Shown piece after piece: positions 1 through 8,214 of a stretch of 25,406 nt of DNA; position 1 is the first letter of the stretch; each line of letters begins with the position of its first letter. The notes under the pieces were generated by a model. That model had not been told where the DNA came from. It did not search any database and saw only the letters and a list, made by a program, of their open reading frames with translations. Location of the stretch: positions 1 through 25,406 of IMG/VR virus record IMGVR_UViG_3300034523_000038. One strand, given 5' to 3'. The stretch is from a virus. The position numbers were made by a program, and so were the translations under genes.

Positions 1-37
1 AACGGTGACCAAAAACACCAAATCCCAGAAACAACAA

Positions 38-62
38 AGCCCGGTCCTTTCTGAACCGGGCT
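38..62 (-). terminator. rho-independent terminator of host tRNA-Pro
   Basis: An 8-bp perfect stem (38-45 pairs with 55-62) with a 9-nt loop is followed on the minus strand by a T-rich run (TTTGTTGTTT). It sits just past the CCA end of the tRNA-Pro remnant, where a tRNA terminator is expected. This suggests that bases 1-78 are host DNA outside the prophage. Confidence 0.75.
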
Positions 63-78
63 AAGTCGTTGAAAAATA

Positions 79-126
79 TGGTCGGGACGGAGTGATTCGA
101 ACACTCGACCCCTAGCACCCCATGCT
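79..126 (-). other. prophage attachment site: 3' 48 nt of tRNA-Pro(GGG)
   Basis: Read on the minus strand this is a tRNA 3' part: the anticodon arm with a 5-bp CTAGC/GCTAG stem and loop ATGGGGT (anticodon GGG), the T arm with GTTCGAATC, an acceptor strand and an encoded CCA. The match to a tRNA stops at 126, inside the anticodon stem. The D arm and 5' acceptor strand are missing, so this is not a functional gene. A 3' tRNA fragment at a prophage edge is the usual product of tyrosine-integrase recombination. Because the host-like terminator lies on this side, this copy is probably the displaced host 3' end, and the intact tRNA should lie at the other prophage end, outside the window. Confidence 0.85.
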
Positions 127-292
127 GGCGGACGTTCCGAAACCCGTTACACAACAGCTGTTTACGTAGGCGCCCACTGCAATCGACGCCTAACGATGTT
201 GAACAAAGATTCACGAATCCCCGCAAATCTCCCTACAGGCTTTCGCCCAGAAAGTCCCTGCCTCGGCGTCCCTGCCGACCGAACACAATCCC
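127..292. other. noncoding spacer between att site and tailspike
   Basis: No ORF with a ribosome-binding site is seen on either strand. A weak 5-bp stem (AGGCG/CGCCT on the minus strand) has no T-tract, so no convincing terminator for the late operon was found here. Late transcription may run through the att site to the terminator at 38-62. Confidence 0.5.
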
Positions 293-2458
293 TTATCGAA
301 TCGTAAGACGGCCAGGGTTAGATGCCCCGTAGGTCATCAACTCGCCATTTTCCCACCATGTAGCAAAGTTGACCCCGACCCGACCTGGCAGTGGCGCCTG
401 TGTGGTGTCAACCGCGAACGGTTTGTTTTTGCTCGACCCGGAAGGAAGCGATAGGAATCCGGTGATCATGCAACCCTTTGGCGAGATCCCAGGGAGTGCA
501 TTGCGGCGCTCAAGCACCACAGAGCCAAGGGCGGAAGTACCGGTCTGCTTGACGAACACGTTTGTCACATGGACGTGATCAACGTCAGTGATCAACACCG
601 CAGCATCCCCACAGTCCCCGTACACGCCGTCCACCTCGACATCAAAGCTGCCAACTCCGAAAAGGTCGATAATTTGCCCAGTAACGCTATCGCCCACGTT
701 ATCAATGAAGCGATTTCTGCCGTATGAGCTGACCAGTTCATAGCAGTCCTCTGGCGCGCCAAGAGCCCAGTTTTCCTGGATGGTCATCCCAGCACTTTCC
801 CAGAACTCGCAGACTTCATTACCAGCCTGGTTGCTCCCGGCCCCTTTCTGGAAATAGCAGCGATACACAGTAACGTCACTTGTGCGCCGCCACTCAAACA
901 GGCGTCGCTCTGCGGCACTCCCTTCGAATGAGCAATATTCGAAGATGCAGTTGTCTGCGCCGTTTCCGTAACAGGCCGTCTGGGTAACGCCGGCGGTATA
1001 AGTGAATCGAACGTTCTTGAAGTGGCTGTGCCGGATCATGTTTGGAACTTGGCTGAATATATCGCCAGGTTTCAGGTAATTCAGATCGCCAATCCCTACG
1101 GCGCAGCCGCCAATGATACTGTCTTGAACTTGCAGGTAGTCGATGGTCCAGCCGTTGCCAACGTGCCAATGGAAGTGTCGAGACAGGAACGAGCAGCGAT
1201 AAATCTCTACCTCAAATTGACCGGCAGCTGCCGCGTAGAAAACGCCGTTTGTTGTCCCAGTATTGGCGTTACCCTGAACAATACAGTCAGTCATCTTCAC
1301 CTTTTTACTGGTGAGCCCAGCGCCAACAAAGATATATGTAGATATTCCAGATATTTCGCAATTTTTAAACTCGATTGATCCAGATGAGACTTGAGTTAGG
1401 GACTCAAGGAATCCTCCAGCCCCACCGGCCCCCGTGAACCTACAACGCTCAAACAAAACATTCGTGCCGAAAGCTGCCATGTTGATGAACGAGGAGCCAT
1501 TGGTGGCACCTGACAAATAGCAGTTGTAGAACTTTACGAAATATGTGGCCGCCGGGTCATTCAATACGATGCCAGGCGTACCGCTGATCGGCGTGATATT
1601 TCGGTTTTTGATGACATAAGGATCAAGTTGCGTCCCGGTACCACTTCCTGCCACTGCTGCCGCGCTGGCTGCTGACGTGATTGAGATAACTGCCGATGTC
1701 ACTCTCGGATCAGTAGTAAGACCGACTTGCGTCGGGTCTGCGGGACCAAGAGTAACCCAGGGTTGGCAGCCCGCTTTTCGTCGAATCCGCTCAGCCTTGA
1801 ACATCGCCTGAAGGCGAATCATCTCTGCCAATGGCTCTGAACCAATCTTGGTAGTAATTTCGGTTCCCTGGGAGACGAACTGATCAACATCCCTTACCCA
1901 GCGCCCGGTGGTGACGCCGGTCACCTGAACGATGTACTTGTCGTCTGCTACGGCCGTGCTGGCTGGTTTCCAAAGGAAGTTACCGCCTAGGCCTGGAGAC
2001 TCTGCGAGGTAGATGGTTTCGCGGTTATACACGCCGCGCAGAGTTTTTAGCTCTGCCAGGCTGTTGATAGTCCGGTTCGCGCGACCAATGCCTGCGGCCC
2101 CCTTGGTAGGGTCGCTGATATCGGAGAGACTTTGCAGTGGCCGAGATACGCCATCAGGATAGGTAAACTCAATATCCTCTGCTCGCTTCGGCAGGATTGG
2201 CAGATACTGGTCCCAGATCAAGTTCCCGGCTGAGTCACGAAGAACCTGGCGATATGCGGAGTCGCCATAAATTGACGCCTCGCCGCGAGCATCCAGAATA
2301 ACTGGATTGGTGTTCAACACGGTCTGGTTAAAGTCTTGCCAGGTATCCTTTGGCGTCGAGGTACCCGGCGCAAAGAAATACACCTTTCCGCCAATTAGCG
2401 GGCGGCCGTTGGCGTCAGAAAACGCCTGTTTCCCGTTTTGAACAAGAAAACCAGTCAT
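293..2458 (-). CDS. tailspike / receptor-binding protein (P22 gp9 position)
   Basis: A 721-aa virion protein, last of the late operon, in the place of the P22 tailspike gene 9. Residues ~8-95 form a virion-attachment module of a type common in podovirus tailspikes (FSDANGRPLIGGKVYFF, then NPVILDARGEASIYG). Residues ~100-230 look like a linker. From ~230 to ~640 the sequence is a long run of short beta-rich, Asn/Gly/Cys-containing rungs (for example VKMTDCIVQGNA, VYRCYFQKG), as in right-handed parallel beta-helix spikes. It should be displayed on the tail and bind, possibly cleave, a surface polysaccharide, but no catalytic residues can be assigned. The start is ATG at 2458 with AGGAAG about 10 nt upstream. 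Confidence 0.85.
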   Translation of the reverse strand: MTGFLVQNGKQAFSDANGRPLIGGKVYFFAPGTSTPKDTWQDFNQTVLNTNPVILDARGEASIYGDSAYRQVLRDSAGNLIWDQYLPILPKRAEDIEFTYPDGVSRPLQSLSDISDPTKGAAGIGRANRTINSLAELKTLRGVYNRETIYLAESPGLGGNFLWKPASTAVADDKYIVQVTGVTTGRWVRDVDQFVSQGTEITTKIGSEPLAEMIRLQAMFKAERIRRKAGCQPWVTLGPADPTQVGLTTDPRVTSAVISITSAASAAAVAGSGTGTQLDPYVIKNRNITPISGTPGIVLNDPAATYFVKFYNCYLSGATNGSSFINMAAFGTNVLFERCRFTGAGGAGGFLESLTQVSSGSIEFKNCEISGISTYIFVGAGLTSKKVKMTDCIVQGNANTGTTNGVFYAAAAGQFEVEIYRCSFLSRHFHWHVGNGWTIDYLQVQDSIIGGCAVGIGDLNYLKPGDIFSQVPNMIRHSHFKNVRFTYTAGVTQTACYGNGADNCIFEYCSFEGSAAERRLFEWRRTSDVTVYRCYFQKGAGSNQAGNEVCEFWESAGMTIQENWALGAPEDCYELVSSYGRNRFIDNVGDSVTGQIIDLFGVGSFDVEVDGVYGDCGDAAVLITDVDHVHVTNVFVKQTGTSALGSVVLERRNALPGISPKGCMITGFLSLPSGSSKNKPFAVDTTQAPLPGRVGVNFATWWENGELMTYGASNPGRLTIR

Positions 2459-2482
2459 ATCGATTACTTCCTGGAGGGCAAA

Positions 2483-2697
2483 TGGAATACATCACCTCGA
2501 TAGCTATCAAGGCGTTTTTTGTGGTTACGGATTATTCGAAAGCGGGGTTTTGGCTGTTTTGGTTAGCGGTTATTTTCGAGGCGTTGCGCCCCGACAGCGT
2601 TAGCCCCGCTGACCCCAAGCCGCTGGAGAAGGAGGTTTTTGGCACCGTTACCAGGACGGGCAAGGACGGTGGACGGATCGGTAAGGAGGTCGACTAA
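2483..2697 (+). CDS. possible small membrane protein on the opposite strand (tentative)
   Basis: A 71-aa ORF starts at ATG 2483 with GGAGG ideally placed just upstream. It reads MEYITSIAIKAFFVV, then a hydrophobic segment around GFWLFWLAVIFEAL, then a charged tail. Its first 80 bases fill the only gap of the distal late operon (2459-2562); the rest overlaps the 3' end of the ejection gene antisense. In P22 the matching gap between genes 16 and 9 holds the divergent immI region, including the membrane protein SieA. No similarity to SieA is claimed. Against it: no clear promoter, and the GGAGG is also the complement of bases near the tailspike ribosome-binding site. It may be chance. Confidence 0.25.
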
Positions 2698-4953
2698 ACG
2701 CGCTTCAATTGCGGGGTTCTGCATTGAGAATGCCTGGCGCAATCCATTGCCACCTGCAACCCCAATCATTGCGCCTTGATTGCCACCAAGAGCATATCCA
2801 AGCGCCCCACCTGCCGATTCCGGCCCAAAAACACGTCCCAGAGCGCCCGGCATCATGGACTGCATCATGTTATCCATGGCTAGGTTCTGAGCGGTGTTTG
2901 AACCTGCGGAGCGTCCAAGGCTTGAGTTTGCCTCTCGCTGCAAGTCCTTGTGCAGGTTGCGCAATGCTTCCATCTGATCGTCAGTGATCGACTTGGCCTG
3001 ATTCGCCCCGGGCTGCGCCCGCATTTTCTCAATACGATTGAGCTGGCTCTTCACCTTTCCGAGCAGGAGGGTTTGACTCGTGGTGTCTGTAAGATCAAGC
3101 CCTTGCAGGAATTTCTGTGCATCAACAGGTTTAGACAGGTCGGAGTATTGCTTGAGATAGTTCCTGAACCCAGGCGCAGCGGCCTCGATCGAGTCATCAA
3201 GAGCATCGCGAACTTGAATCAGTTCGCGGGAAGCCAGCTGCGAGGCTGAGTTGTCACGGCCCGCCACGGTCGTTAGTTGATCATTGATTGACTGACGCAC
3301 GCCGTAGAGTTGGTCCACATCTGATAGAAGCGGCTTTCCAGTGCCATCCGGCTCGATACTCTGACGAACCTTGGCCAGCGCGCCCGCAACTGCCGGGCGC
3401 TGCCCTGAACGAGTTGCCAGAATGCTTTCGATGGTATCGACAACAGGTTTTGCGTCGGCAGGTTTGGCGCCAGCAAGAGCCTGATTAAGAAGCGGGATGG
3501 CCTGCTGGTCACGGACTGCCTCGGCGGCCGCCAGGGTGCTTTTGTCCCCTCTCAGATTATCCAAATATGCTGACCTGGCTGTATCGTTCTGAACCTTAAT
3601 GGCTCCGAATTCGTTCGGAGACTTGTTCAGTGTTTGGCGCTCCACCGCTGCGAGCGCAGGGTTTGCAGTGGCCTGTGCGAGCGTGGGGGTTGAGCCAGGA
3701 ACGTATGTTGTTAGATCTGGAGTCGTTGGCCCCTTACCTGCAACACGCTGAAGAATGTTCTGCGCCACGCGGGTCTGCCCCGATTGCGTGAACGGGTCAA
3801 CTAACGATTGAAGCGCTCCTTTTCCGTATTTGAGGCCAGCACCAAGTACTGGAACCCCCAACCCCAGGGCCGCCCCGAGGCCGGCCGACTCCCCCAGGGT
3901 TGTGTCGGGTTGCCCGCCGGACAGCAACGCACCACCAGCAGCGCCCTGCTGTGCACCGTAAGCCATGCGCGAAGCTAGGTTGCCGCCCTGTCCACGCAGG
4001 AAGTTACCGACACTGGCAAGGGCCTGAGGATTGCCCAGAGCGTTGCCGAGCGCGCGCCCACCCTGAACCGCCACAGCCTCTGCGCCAGCAATGGGGGCCA
4101 TGACGCCACCAATATTGCCAGCAAGCCTGGAAACGCCGCCCTGAATTCCGGCGTCTGGGTTTCTCGCGTCATAGTCGGCACGACTCTGGGCATTGATCTG
4201 CATCTGCTGTTCGGCGGTAGGCATATTAATGCCTGCCTTCCCAAGCAACCCGGTAAGGCCTGATTTCTCTGCGCCTGCGGCAAGCCATTCACTCGGCGCA
4301 TCGAAAACGTCACTCAGTCCTCGGCCTGCGGCGTTGACGTTGCTGATCCCAGTCTCGCCGAGCTTCTGAAGACCCTGCCATGCAAGACCCAGAGGGCCTG
4401 GAGCAGCCTGAGTGGGCGCGGCCGCCGGAACCTGTTCGGGCGCGACAGCCGCTTGCTGTACTGCCGGCGCAGCGGCTTCAGGCCTTGGCCCAAACGCTTG
4501 CTCAAAATCATCAGGCGCCGATACCTGGGCTCCCGGGCGCGGCCCGAAGGCAGCTTCAAAGTCGCTATCAGGTAATGCGCTTTGTTTGGCCACTTGGGGC
4601 ACTCCGTAATTGGTGGAGACTTTGCGCAGATAGTCCTGCGTCTTCGGGCCCCAGGCTGCCTGGTCAGTGCCGCCGTGATAGGCCAGCACTGCCTGTTCGG
4701 CGTTTCCATAGCGGCGCAGGTTCTCGTCCAGCAACTTGGCCACGCCTTCGATGGACTGCGCAGGGTCTTTTGGGTCAATGCCCAGCGCCTTTGCGGTGGC
4801 CGGGATCTGCTGGCCCAGGCCGGTGGCGCCGTATTCACTGTTGTAAGCGTCAGGATTGCCCGAGCTTTCCGTGTGCACGATGGACGCAATCAGCTTGGGA
4901 TCAACGTTGTACTTCTGGCCCGCAGCCTGAATCAGCGGGTCCCACCGGCTCAC
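2563..4953 (-). CDS. DNA-ejection protein with N-terminal lytic transglycosylase domain (P22 gp16 position)
   Basis: 796 aa. Residues 1-115 are an SLT-type lytic transglycosylase domain: E29 in HTESSGNP is the expected catalytic acid, followed by YGATGLGQQIP (41-51) and the AVLAYHGG helix (88-95). Residues 131-158 contain two copies of DFE(A/Q)AFGPRP. A Pro/Ala/Gln-rich linker and several Gly/Ala-rich hydrophobic stretches (about 270-375) follow, of the kind found in proteins that insert into membranes during DNA ejection. The C-terminal half is helical. It probably cuts peptidoglycan locally and helps form the channel for phage DNA. The start is GTG, sharing GTGA with the stop of the upstream ejection gene. 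Confidence 0.8.
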   Translation of the reverse strand: MSRWDPLIQAAGQKYNVDPKLIASIVHTESSGNPDAYNSEYGATGLGQQIPATAKALGIDPKDPAQSIEGVAKLLDENLRRYGNAEQAVLAYHGGTDQAAWGPKTQDYLRKVSTNYGVPQVAKQSALPDSDFEAAFGPRPGAQVSAPDDFEQAFGPRPEAAAPAVQQAAVAPEQVPAAAPTQAAPGPLGLAWQGLQKLGETGISNVNAAGRGLSDVFDAPSEWLAAGAEKSGLTGLLGKAGINMPTAEQQMQINAQSRADYDARNPDAGIQGGVSRLAGNIGGVMAPIAGAEAVAVQGGRALGNALGNPQALASVGNFLRGQGGNLASRMAYGAQQGAAGGALLSGGQPDTTLGESAGLGAALGLGVPVLGAGLKYGKGALQSLVDPFTQSGQTRVAQNILQRVAGKGPTTPDLTTYVPGSTPTLAQATANPALAAVERQTLNKSPNEFGAIKVQNDTARSAYLDNLRGDKSTLAAAEAVRDQQAIPLLNQALAGAKPADAKPVVDTIESILATRSGQRPAVAGALAKVRQSIEPDGTGKPLLSDVDQLYGVRQSINDQLTTVAGRDNSASQLASRELIQVRDALDDSIEAAAPGFRNYLKQYSDLSKPVDAQKFLQGLDLTDTTSQTLLLGKVKSQLNRIEKMRAQPGANQAKSITDDQMEALRNLHKDLQREANSSLGRSAGSNTAQNLAMDNMMQSMMPGALGRVFGPESAGGALGYALGGNQGAMIGVAGGNGLRQAFSMQNPAIEARLVDLLTDPSTVLARPGNGAKNLLLQRLGVSGANAVGAQRLENNR

Positions 4954-6419
4954 TGTACGTACCCCGCCGCCCGCGCTTTAAGCCAGGACTGCTTGAAAGC
5001 CTCCTGATCACGCTTAGGCAAGCTGTCGAGCATCTTGTAGCGCCCTGCCTGGTCCATGTCCTGGGCCACGAACACGCGAGGGTCAATGTCACGACTCCAT
5101 TGGGTAGAGAACTTGTTGTATTGCTCCGGCGGCAACCCGCTGTTCTGCCATGCCTGGTTTTTGGCCAGGATGGCGCGTTGTCCTGCGATCAACACGTCGA
5201 TCAGTTGCTGGTTGCCCAACTTAGACAGCTGGGTGCCAGGGTTGGCCGCGGCCGCCGATGCCAGTTTGGAGTCAGTGCCCTCGCCCAAGCCGGCCAATGT
5301 CGCCTGAGTCGCCTGGGTTGCGTACTTCTTGAATTCCTCGGCGCTGGCGATCTTCTGGGGGTCGATGCCAATTTTCGCGGCGATATCCGGATTGATACCG
5401 GTCACGAATGCCGCGGCGGTGTTGCGCCAGTCGGTGCCCGGGCCCGTGTTGATGTCGGACAGCTTCTCGCGCATGTTCTGGAACTGGTAGATCGACTGCG
5501 GCGCAGAATCGGCCTGCGCCTGCAATGACAGCGATGCCTCTGCCGCCCCCTTGCCGATGGTTTGCGCGGCCTCTTGGGCGCCCAGTGCGGGAGCGGCCTG
5601 CAAGCCTGGAGCCTGGGTAATCGGCCGCAACCGCCCTGTGCCAAGGCTTCCAGCCTGACCTTGCTGTGGGAGCGAACCACCACCGCCACCACCGTTGGCC
5701 AGATCGGCAAACTGCTGCCGCGTGACATTGCGCATGGTCCCGGTGGCTGGATCGAACATCTGCGTCGGTTGCGCGGCGGCTTCGGGTGACATCTGATTGC
5801 TGTATACCGTGTTCTGCCCAGTCGGCGCGCCAGTGAGCGGGTCAAACGCAGAAACAATCTGCTGGGCGCCGGTATTGATGGTCTGCTGTTGCGGCATCAG
5901 TGTCTTGAGGCGGTCGGCGTCGGTACTGAACCCTACGTACTTCTGTTTTGCCCAGTTCATGAGCTGTGACGGATCGCTGGGCATGTCGGCGGTGAAGTTC
6001 ACCGCCTCCTCTGGAGTGAATAGGCCCTGCCTGATACCGGTGCTGGCCAGCTGCATGACCGCCTGCGGAGTGATATTGCCGGATGCCAGCAGACCACCGA
6101 AACCGCCCGACAGAAGATCGGTACGCTTTTGGGCCATTTCCAGCTTGCCCTTGTCGTAGTTCAGGGCAGAATTGCGCGCCTCATTCACCTGGGCCTGGAT
6201 CTGCGGCAGGTTGTAGGCCGCCGGACCCTGCGACAGCGCCGCTGTAAGCTTTCCATAGTCGATGGTGCCGTCCGGGCCGGTCGCGTCTTTATATGCCTGA
6301 GATGCTGCTAGATTGGCCTGCTGCTGCTGCATAACGCCCTTGAGTTGGGTGGCCATACCCAAGGTTTGCAACAATCCTTGTGGCTGCGCACCTAGCGCGA
6401 TGGATGGATCAATAGCCAT
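4950..6419 (-). CDS. DNA-ejection / internal virion protein (P22 gp20 position)
   Basis: A 489-aa protein in the second of three consecutive ejection-gene positions, as in P22 7-20-16. The N-terminus (residues 1-60) is Gln/Ala-rich and helical (LQTLGMATQLKGVMQQQQ), typical of podovirus ejection proteins. A Gly run lies near residue 245, and the C-terminal region from ~300 is helical and charged. There is no enzymatic motif. It should be packed in the capsid and leave with the DNA to build the trans-envelope conduit. The start is ATG 6419 and the gene overlaps its downstream neighbour by GTGA. The role is assigned from synteny and composition, so the exact P22 counterpart is inferred. Confidence 0.7.
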   Translation of the reverse strand: MAIDPSIALGAQPQGLLQTLGMATQLKGVMQQQQANLAASQAYKDATGPDGTIDYGKLTAALSQGPAAYNLPQIQAQVNEARNSALNYDKGKLEMAQKRTDLLSGGFGGLLASGNITPQAVMQLASTGIRQGLFTPEEAVNFTADMPSDPSQLMNWAKQKYVGFSTDADRLKTLMPQQQTINTGAQQIVSAFDPLTGAPTGQNTVYSNQMSPEAAAQPTQMFDPATGTMRNVTRQQFADLANGGGGGGSLPQQGQAGSLGTGRLRPITQAPGLQAAPALGAQEAAQTIGKGAAEASLSLQAQADSAPQSIYQFQNMREKLSDINTGPGTDWRNTAAAFVTGINPDIAAKIGIDPQKIASAEEFKKYATQATQATLAGLGEGTDSKLASAAAANPGTQLSKLGNQQLIDVLIAGQRAILAKNQAWQNSGLPPEQYNKFSTQWSRDIDPRVFVAQDMDQAGRYKMLDSLPKRDQEAFKQSWLKARAAGYVQ

Positions 6420-6436
6420 GATTTGCTCCCCTGGGT

Positions 6437-7171
6437 TTAAGACGTGAGGTAGTTGCCCATAGACGAGCCGAATCCAGACCCCTTGTTTCCATAAAGCGCG
6501 TTATAGAGCATGTAGTTGTTCGCTCCCTGCCCGACGGCATTACCTACGCCCATGATCCCAGACGCAGCAGCATTGCCGCCTTGCGTCAGATAGTTGCCAG
6601 CACTATTCGCCGCCTGCACGCCCTGCTGCCCAGACTGTGCCGCCGAGTTCTGGCCGGTGTTGACCAGGTTTTGCAGGTTGTTCACGTTGTTCGCCGCCAC
6701 CTGGTAGTTGGTGTTGAACGTACTGAGCGCCCGGTTGTACTGGTCGCCGTAAGTCTGGTTGGCAAGTCCGGTGGTGAACTGGCTTAAGCCTTTTGCCTGG
6801 GCTCCAGATAACCCTAACCCTTGAGCGGCCAACGCGTTGTTCGTGCCCTTGAGCCCCTGTTGCAGGGTGAACTGGTAACCGGGGGTGTTTTCAAGGTTAT
6901 TCGGGTCAAACTGAAACGTTTGCTGGAGGGTGGCATTGGGGTTCTGGCTAACATTGCCGCTTCCATCAACGTTGTATCCCATGGCTGCCCAAAGCGGGTT
7001 GATCGCCTGCTGGCCGAGACTGTTATACGGCTCTAGATCTGCCCGCATTTGGGCGGCGGCTTCCGCTGACTGGTCGGAGGCCTTGCCGGCGGCCTTGGCC
7101 TGCTTGCTGGATGCCATGCTTGAGGCAACACCGCCAACAACGGCGCTACCGACAACTGCTGCTGCAACCAT
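6437..7171 (-). CDS. DNA-ejection protein (P22 gp7 position)
   Basis: 244 aa from ATG 7171, chosen because GGAGG lies 7-8 nt upstream; a longer reading would run back into the acetyltransferase gene. The N-terminus is a small hydrophobic Gly/Ala/Val/Ser segment (MVAAAVVGSAVVGGVASSMASS). The rest is very rich in Asn, Gln, Gly and Ala, with a helical centre containing ADLEPYNSLGQQA and LEPYN/GYQFTLQQG motifs often seen in phage 'DNA transfer' proteins. It is probably the smallest of the three ejected proteins, carrying a membrane-seeking N-terminus. Family membership is inferred from position and composition. Confidence 0.7.
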   Translation of the reverse strand: MVAAAVVGSAVVGGVASSMASSKQAKAAGKASDQSAEAAAQMRADLEPYNSLGQQAINPLWAAMGYNVDGSGNVSQNPNATLQQTFQFDPNNLENTPGYQFTLQQGLKGTNNALAAQGLGLSGAQAKGLSQFTTGLANQTYGDQYNRALSTFNTNYQVAANNVNNLQNLVNTGQNSAAQSGQQGVQAANSAGNYLTQGGNAAASGIMGVGNAVGQGANNYMLYNALYGNKGSGFGSSMGNYLTS

Positions 7172-7175
7172 GATT

Positions 7176-7631
7176 TCAGTCCTCCAGCCATTTTGTGTAG
7201 GTGACTTCGCAGCGCTCGTACCCCAAGCGCTCGAACAGCCATGACGCATCCATGTGGCACTTGGAGCCGACAAACATGCGGTTCACCCTGCGTCGGCGCA
7301 GCTCCTTCTCCACGAACTCAAACAGGATCTTGCCCCCGGCCTGGCCGCGTTCGTCCGGCTTGACGTAGAAAATGTCCATGATGCAGGTCAGGCAGGTTTC
7401 GTAATGCAGGCCTGGGGCGATGAAGCCAATGAAGTACCCGGCCAACCGGCCTGAGTCGCGCAGGGTCACCAGCAGAAGTTCGCCGGCCGTCTCCCTGGCC
7501 AAGTAGATATCCCACTGAGGTGCCAGCGGAACCTTGTCCTGGTTCAGGGCCAATTCTGCGTAATGCAGCGGAATGACCTTTTTGAGTTCTTCGATATTTG
7601 CGCTGAACGGCTCAACGTGTGCAGTGATCAT
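7176..7631 (-). CDS. GNAT-family N-acetyltransferase
   Basis: 151 aa with GNAT features in order: beta-rich N-terminal half, motif A at about 84-112 (IMDIFYVKPDERGQAGG, where R95-G-Q-A-G-G is the acetyl-CoA pyrophosphate loop, then a helix) and motif B at 132-140 (LFERLGYER). It should transfer an acetyl group from acetyl-CoA to an amine; the substrate cannot be read from sequence. Its ATG overlaps the stop of the oxygenase gene (ATGA), so the two are translationally coupled, and it ends 4 nt before the gp7-like gene. Expression with the virion genes makes a virion protein or a host surface or tail-assembly protein plausible substrates, but this is inference. Confidence 0.8.
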   Translation of the reverse strand: MITAHVEPFSANIEELKKVIPLHYAELALNQDKVPLAPQWDIYLARETAGELLLVTLRDSGRLAGYFIGFIAPGLHYETCLTCIMDIFYVKPDERGQAGGKILFEFVEKELRRRRVNRMFVGSKCHMDASWLFERLGYERCEVTYTKWLED

Positions 7632-8200
7632 GGGCGGCTACTCTTGATGTCCACCACCAGGTGGATGCGGTCGTGGCCGCTGTTGTTGATGACTTCATGT
7701 TCAAGCGCATTGTTGAACCACCAGATTTCGCCGGGCAGCATGGTTACGTGCTCATCCTCACAGCGAAAATCGACGCCTGGGCCAGCCTGCAACACGATGT
7801 GATGGCGCTCCCAGTATTCCGCGTGTGCCGGAGTGTCTGCGTGCGGGAATATGCAGCCGCCGACCTTCACGCGATTGATGACACAGCGCCCAAGGCGCGT
7901 TCCGCCCACATAGCTCATCAGGTTCATGATCAGTGGGCGGGCCTCTGGCAGTGATGCATAAGCCGGGTAGTCAATGCATTCGTGCTGGTCGTACTTGCTC
8001 AGGTGGTCGGCTACTTCGGCCTCCGTTTCCTTTACCGACTTGACCGGGAAGCGCAGAAGGATGGAATCAGTTTCACCGAATGGACCCTGCGGGTAGTCCC
8101 GCATATAGGTGTCGGCGTGCCATAGGCCTTGGCTGCGATACAGGGCGTGCACCAAAGGCATTACGTCAACGCCCTGGGCGATCTTCAAGAAATTGCGCAT
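7628..8200 (-). CDS. aspartyl/asparaginyl beta-hydroxylase-like Fe(II)/2-oxoglutarate oxygenase
   Basis: 190 aa from ATG 8200. The cupin core resembles the Asp/Asn beta-hydroxylase family (AspH-like): H120 and D122 in FPHADTPAH, the strand pair RHHIVLQ and VTMLPGEIWWFNN, H168 in LEHEVINN, and R178 in DRIHLVVD as the likely 2-oxoglutarate ligand. The family hydroxylates Asp or Asn side chains of proteins using O2 and 2-oxoglutarate. It lies between head/tail-completion and ejection genes and is coupled by ATGA to the GNAT gene. An upstream ATG at 8260 was not used because it would overlap the preceding gene and add an atypical Arg-rich stretch; the ribosome-binding site for 8200 is weak. Confidence 0.78.
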   Translation of the reverse strand: MRNFLKIAQGVDVMPLVHALYRSQGLWHADTYMRDYPQGPFGETDSILLRFPVKSVKETEAEVADHLSKYDQHECIDYPAYASLPEARPLIMNLMSYVGGTRLGRCVINRVKVGGCIFPHADTPAHAEYWERHHIVLQAGPGVDFRCEDEHVTMLPGEIWWFNNALEHEVINNSGHDRIHLVVDIKSSRP

Positions 8201-8214
8201 TTTTCTAACACCGA

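Noticed and set aside
127-292. A small gene or terminator between att and tailspike
   Set aside because: Only weak stems without a T-tract and no ORF with an initiation signal.
4380-5528. 382-aa plus-strand ORF opposite the ejection genes
   Set aside because: Low-complexity Arg/Pro/Leu translation antisense to two well-supported genes that are joined by a GTGA overlap.
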